Under the pieces are notes generated by a model. The model saw only the letters and a list, made by a program, of their open reading frames with translations. It was not told the DNA's origin and made no database searches. Both the position numbers and the translations under genes were made by a program. From Pomphorhynchus laevis (lineage: Eukaryota; Acanthocephala; Palaeacanthocephala; Echinorhynchida; Pomphorhynchidae): a stretch of DNA of 64,000 nt. The stretch is from positions 124,001-188,000 of the forward strand of contig WNNJ02002510.1 of assembly GCA_012934845.2 (NCBI GenBank), written 5' to 3'. Below are positions 60,301 through 64,000 of this stretch, piece by piece. Numbering within the stretch: the first letter of the stretch is position 1; each line of letters starts with the position of its first letter.

Positions 60301-61520
60301 AATCTCAGGACTTTGTCTCGACGTCGTATTTCTAAATTTTTCGAATGCCTTTGATCGTGTTCCACATAAGGTCTCGTGTCACTCTAAATTCACTACGGCG
60401 TCCCTCGTGTAATCTGCTCTTGGATTGAAAATTTTCTTTCATTGCATACGTTTAAGGCAAGAGTTGGTGAGTCTTTATCTGCAGAAAGAAGTATGTCGAC
60501 AGGTGTCCCTCAGGGTTCTGCACTAGGTCCCCTATTATTCATCACGTTCCTTAACGATTTACTCTTACGTATTGGGAACACTCACTTGGCATTCGCTGAT
60601 GATCTTAAAATTTGGACTGCTATACGAGATATTGATGACTGTAATTCTTTACAGGCAGACTTGGATCGAGTTCATGATTGGTGCCGCTCTACTGGATTAC
60701 ATCTTAACGTTGATAAGTTTATACTTGTGAGGATCGGTAAAAAAATCCAGTAATTTTACATATCACATAGGCGATGATCTTCTCACTGAAGTATCACATC
60801 ATAGAGATTAAGGAATTATTGTACAGGCATCATTAAAAACTAAACTTAATAGTGAAAGAGTGATAAAAAGTGCTACTCGTGCACTATATATTGTAAAGAA
60901 CTCATTCCTTAAGATTACCACGAATGTCTTTAGAAATTTTTTAACACCTTGGTTCGTCCGCATTTAGAGTATGCAATTCTGGCTTCTTTCCCGGTCACCA
61001 AACAAGAAAGAACAGATGTTGAGTCAGTCCTAAGGCGAGGTTCTTGTTTATGTTCGAATGCGAGAGTGGATTATGCATCTCGATTAAATTTGTTAAGAAT
61101 TCAACCGATGCCATCGCGATTTTTTTTGACTTGATAGGAATGTATGCGCTTGTACACCGGTTAGACGATGATCCGAGTGGTTCGATCACATTACGTTCAT
61201 CGATTTTGAGAGGTCACAGCAAAACTGTCTATAAAACAAGTCATGGTAGGTATCCAAAATGCTAGAGACTGTCGCACAGGTTACATAATATGTGAAATTC
61301 TCTGCCTGGGGAAATTGCTTCTGCCCGAAGTCTGCATTTGTTCAAAAAATTATTAAAGACATGGATCGTCAAGAAGGCGAGAAACAAGTCATGGACATAT
61401 TTGCAGTGATTTGTTTTTTTTTGTCTTGTTGACTTCTTTTTCTTCATTTCTTATTTTTTAGTTTTATTATTTGTAAATTGTGATCAGGCAAAATAGCCTA
61501 ATGGCTAAGCCTTGTAAAAA
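57326..61520 (+). mobile_element. LINE family A (CR1/Jockey group), near full length, broken
   Basis: ORF1 is in two frames: 57427-57792 with a cysteine pair module (IECVNEYC ... FCGFCCAEMF), and 57798-58535 with INVILSGIEES, VRSLIRLGKRTTEKPRLLKV and ETNLCIRNFQVVRW. ORF2 starts at 58466, overlapping ORF1 by 70 nt, with an intact endonuclease (IGYSNVRSLQSQFPFL, IFCISESWLHSG, RFVLLGDFNLPNVDR, NSDHCVLSVKL). The reverse transcriptase follows in shifted frames: RLNRFGSPGPDD, VVPIPKKQPATACLDF, STGVPQGSALGPLLF and LAFADDLKIW (60442-60753), and weaker C-terminal pieces to about 61260. The 3' tail ends with GGCTAAGCCTTG and (TAA)n. Several frameshifts and a stop after GPDDI inactivate it. Identity to the neighbouring copies is high, so activity was recent. 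Confidence 0.92.
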
Positions 61521-61616
61521 TAATAATAACGCTATTTTGCGTTAATAATAAAATTCAGCCAGACAAAAAATTATTATTACAAGGCTTAGCCATAAGGCTA
61601 TTTTGCCTGATCACAG
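61481..61616. repeat. Tail-to-tail inverted LINE A ends
   Basis: 'tgatcaggcaaaatagcct', 'atggctaagccttgta' (61481-61516) are mirrored by 61578-61616. Between them is a small 'aacgctattttgcgtt' hairpin and 'cagccagacaaaaaa'. Each half is the 3' tail of one LINE A copy. Confidence 0.9.
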
Positions 61617-61714
61617 TTAAAAAAATGATAAAACTAAAAAATGAGAAATGAAGAAAAAGAAGTCAACAAGCAAAATAAAAATAAAAATCACTGCAAATAT
61701 GTCCATGACTCGTT

Positions 61715-61990
61715 TCCCTTATGTACTCATTCCTAAACTCATCAGCGGTTGCAGTTTTGAAATTGCAATCTCTGGACAATGAACGTAGTGACCGCACAAA
61801 GGAATCTATATCTTCTTCGATCTTCTGTGATCGAATCGACAGTATGTGTCTCGCAAGAATTTCATTAGGTTTCTTTATATATTCGCTCCAGTGTAGACAT
61901 GGCATCCTTAAATTCCGTGCAATCCTCAATGAGCTCATAGACTTGTGTTCCAACATGCATCATGAGGCATTCCAAAGGATTTACGTCTGG
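61715..61990 (-). mobile_element. Gypsy-type gag fragment (fossil)
   Basis: The minus strand encodes EEDIDSFVRSLRSLSRDCNF followed by KTATADEFRNEYIRE, matching the gag of the Gypsy fossil at 26.5 kb (DQFILNLQTLSRDCEFQAVT, then EHRDLVIRDAF). It is a short, diverged piece of a related but different element lodged within the LINE A tail. Confidence 0.75.
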
Positions 61991-62419
61991 ACATAAATTG
62001 TTGTAGCTTAAACCAAGTAGGTTTTATTCAACACAAAGTAATCTAGAATAAAGCTAAATCGAATTAATATAACACGGGGTAAGCAAGTTAGATAGACATG
62101 AACGGCCTTGTCTGAATCCGTGTCGAGAATCAGTAAAAATGCTGTTAAAGTTTAGATGATAGAGTAGCCTTTTGGCAATAATTCGTTCTAGTTATTTAGA
62201 GAGAACATTGGTCAAACTGATAGAGCGAAAATCTAAACAACAAATCATTGGCTTTTTTAGGGATTGGCACAACAATAGAAGACTTCCAAATTGCAGGAAT
62301 CCACGAATTGATCAGGCTAAATGAAAATATATGAGCTAAAACACTACTTACGGCAGGTCCAACCGCATTAATTAGGTAAGGTCAAATATCATCTGGACCA
62401 GGAGAGCCAAATAGGTTAA

Positions 62420-62452
62420 GGATTACATCTTATCAACGTTAAGATGTAATCC
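62420..62452. repeat. Fold-back palindrome at the 785-bp unit junction
   Basis: 13-bp arms (62420-62432 and 62440-62452) with a 7-nt spacer. The parent LINE has only one arm here (60697-60709), so the second arm was copied at the junction. It is repeated at 63205-63237. Confidence 0.9.
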
Positions 62453-63204
62453 AGTAGAGCGGCACGAATCATGAACTCGATCCAAGTCTGCCTGTAAAGA
62501 ATTACAGTCATCAATATCTCGTATAGCAGTCCAAATTTTAAGATCATCAGCGAATGCCAAGTGAGTGTTCCCAATACGTAAGAGTAAATCGTTAAGGAAC
62601 GTGATGAATAATAGGGGACCTATTGCAGAACCCTGAGGGACACCTGTCGACATACTTCTTTCTGCAGATAAAGACTCACCAACTCTTGCCTTAAACGTAT
62701 GCAATGAAAGAAAATTTTCAATTTAAGAGCAGATTACATGAGGGACGCCGTAGTCAATTAAGAGTGACACAAGACCTTTATGTGGAACACTATCAAAGGC
62801 ATTCGAAAAATTTAGAAATACGACGTCGAGACAAAGTCCTGAGCTTAGTACTTCCATCCAACTCTCGCGGTAAGCATAGACATGAACGGCCTTGTCTGAA
62901 TCCGTGTCGAGAATCAGTAAAAATGCTGTTAAAGTTTAGATGTTCGAGTAGCCTTTGGCAATAACTCGTTCTAGTAAATTAGAGAGAACACTGGTCAAAC
63001 TGAAAGGGCGAAAATCTAAACAAGCAGTTGCTGGCTGTTTTGTAGGGATTGGAACAACAATAGAAGACTTCCATATTGCAGGAATCCACGAATTGATCAG
63101 GCTAAATGAAAATATATGAGCTAAAACACTACTTACGGCAGGTCCAACCGCATTAATTAGGTAAGGTCAAATATCATCTGGACCAGGAGAGCCAAATAGG
63201 TTAA

Positions 63205-63237
63205 GGATTACATCTTATCAACGTTAAGATGTAATCC
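63205..63237. repeat. Fold-back palindrome, second unit junction
   Basis: Identical to 62420-62452, 785 bp away. It is absent from the left part of the third unit, which reads into normal LINE sequence at 63979-64000. Confidence 0.9.
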
Positions 63238-64000
63238 AGTAGAGCGGCACGAATCATGAACTCGATCCAAGTCTGCCTGTAAAGAATTACAGTCATCAAT
63301 ATCTCGTATAGCAGTCCAAATTTTAAGATCATCAGCGAATGCCAAGTGAGTGTTCCCAATACGTAAGAGTAAATCGTTAAGGAACGTGATGAATAATAGG
63401 GGACCTAGTGCAGAACCCTGAGGGACACCTGTCGACATACTTCTTTCTGCAGATAAAGACTCACCAACTCTTGCCTTAAACGTATGCAATGAAAGAAAAT
63501 TTTCAATACAAGAGCAGATTACACGAGGGACGCCGTAGTGAATTTAGAGTGACACGAGACCTTTATGTGGAACACGATCAAAGGCATTCGAAAAATTTAG
63601 AAATACGACGTCGAGACAAAGTCCTGAGATTAGTACTTCCATCCAACTCTCGCGGTAAGCATAGACATGAACGGCCTTGTCTGAATCCGTGTCGAGAATC
63701 AGTAAAAATGCTGTTAAAGTTTAGATGTTCGAGTAGCCTTTGGCAATAACTCGTTCTAGTAAATTAGAGAGAACACTGGTCAAACTGAAAGGGCGAAAAT
63801 CTAAACAAGCAGTTGCTGGCTGTTTTGTAGGGATTGGAACAACAATAGAAGACTTCCATATTGCAGGAATCCACGAATTGATCAGGCTAAATGAAAATAT
63901 ATGAGCTAAAACACTACTTACGGCAGGTCCAACCGCATTAATTAGGTAAGGTCAAATATCATCTGGACCAGGAGAGCCAAATCGGTTAAGCCTAGTGATT

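Larger units (their letters stand above)
61578..64000 (-). mobile_element. LINE family A, inverted copy with tandem internal segments
   Basis: The 3' tail lies at the left (61578). After about 130 bp it is interrupted by a gag-like fossil (about 61715-61990). Then come reverse transcriptase segments: 62092-62875, 62876-63660 and 63661-64000, repeats of one 785-bp unit that corresponds to 59940-60717 of the plus-strand copy. Each unit encodes STGVPQGSA(L/I)GPLLF and LAFADDLKIW on the minus strand (62704-62423 and 63489-63208). Unit 2 and unit 3 are almost identical; unit 1 is a little more diverged. The element continues beyond the window. Confidence 0.88.

Overview
The window is AT-rich eukaryotic DNA. 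It shows split genes with GT-AG introns (some only 44-78 bp), poly(A) signals, many non-LTR retrotransposons and long satellite arrays. The three host genes are animal-type: a PA28-gamma proteasome activator, a single-LIM-domain protein and a CCCH zinc-finger protein. A small-bodied invertebrate animal is the best reading; I cannot name the species.

Layout. 1-4.2 kb: AT-rich tandem repeats, a broken hAT transposase remnant and a LINE tail. 4.2-8.4 kb: a six-exon PSME3 (PA28-gamma) gene on the minus strand, whose 2.6 kb fourth intron holds a LIM-domain gene on the plus strand. 8.4-26.5 kb: repeat-rich DNA with fragments of several LINE families, a minisatellite and dispersed short repeats with hammerhead-like boxes. 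26.5-42.1 kb: a dense nest of retroelements: one Ty3/Gypsy fossil, then LINE copies of family C (CR1/L2-like, C1 and C2 subfamilies) and family A (CR1/Jockey-like), including a LINE inserted inside another LINE. 42.5-43.5 kb: a three-exon CCCH zinc-finger gene with 50 and 44 bp introns.

44.5-53.8 kb: about 8.4 kb of satellite DNA. There are two diverged subfamilies of one ~360 bp unit. The main subfamily has three units in one orientation and fifteen in the other. The block is flanked on both sides, same strand, by fragments that look like Penelope-like reverse transcriptase. The unit carries two boxes identical to the hammerhead ribozyme core, joined by a stem that covaries between the subfamilies, but in permuted order and without a convincing stem I. 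53.9-57.3 kb: a LINE with a C-terminal R2-type restriction-like endonuclease, flanked by a perfect 16-bp target duplication. 57.3-64 kb: a CR1/Jockey-like LINE (A) facing tail to tail a minus-strand A copy, in which a 785-bp reverse transcriptase segment is tandemly repeated.

The most unusual cross-cutting signals are the hammerhead-like satellite between Penelope-like fragments, and a series of unrelated perfect palindromes (13-19 bp arms, mostly 0-8 nt spacers), several lying exactly at element breakpoints.
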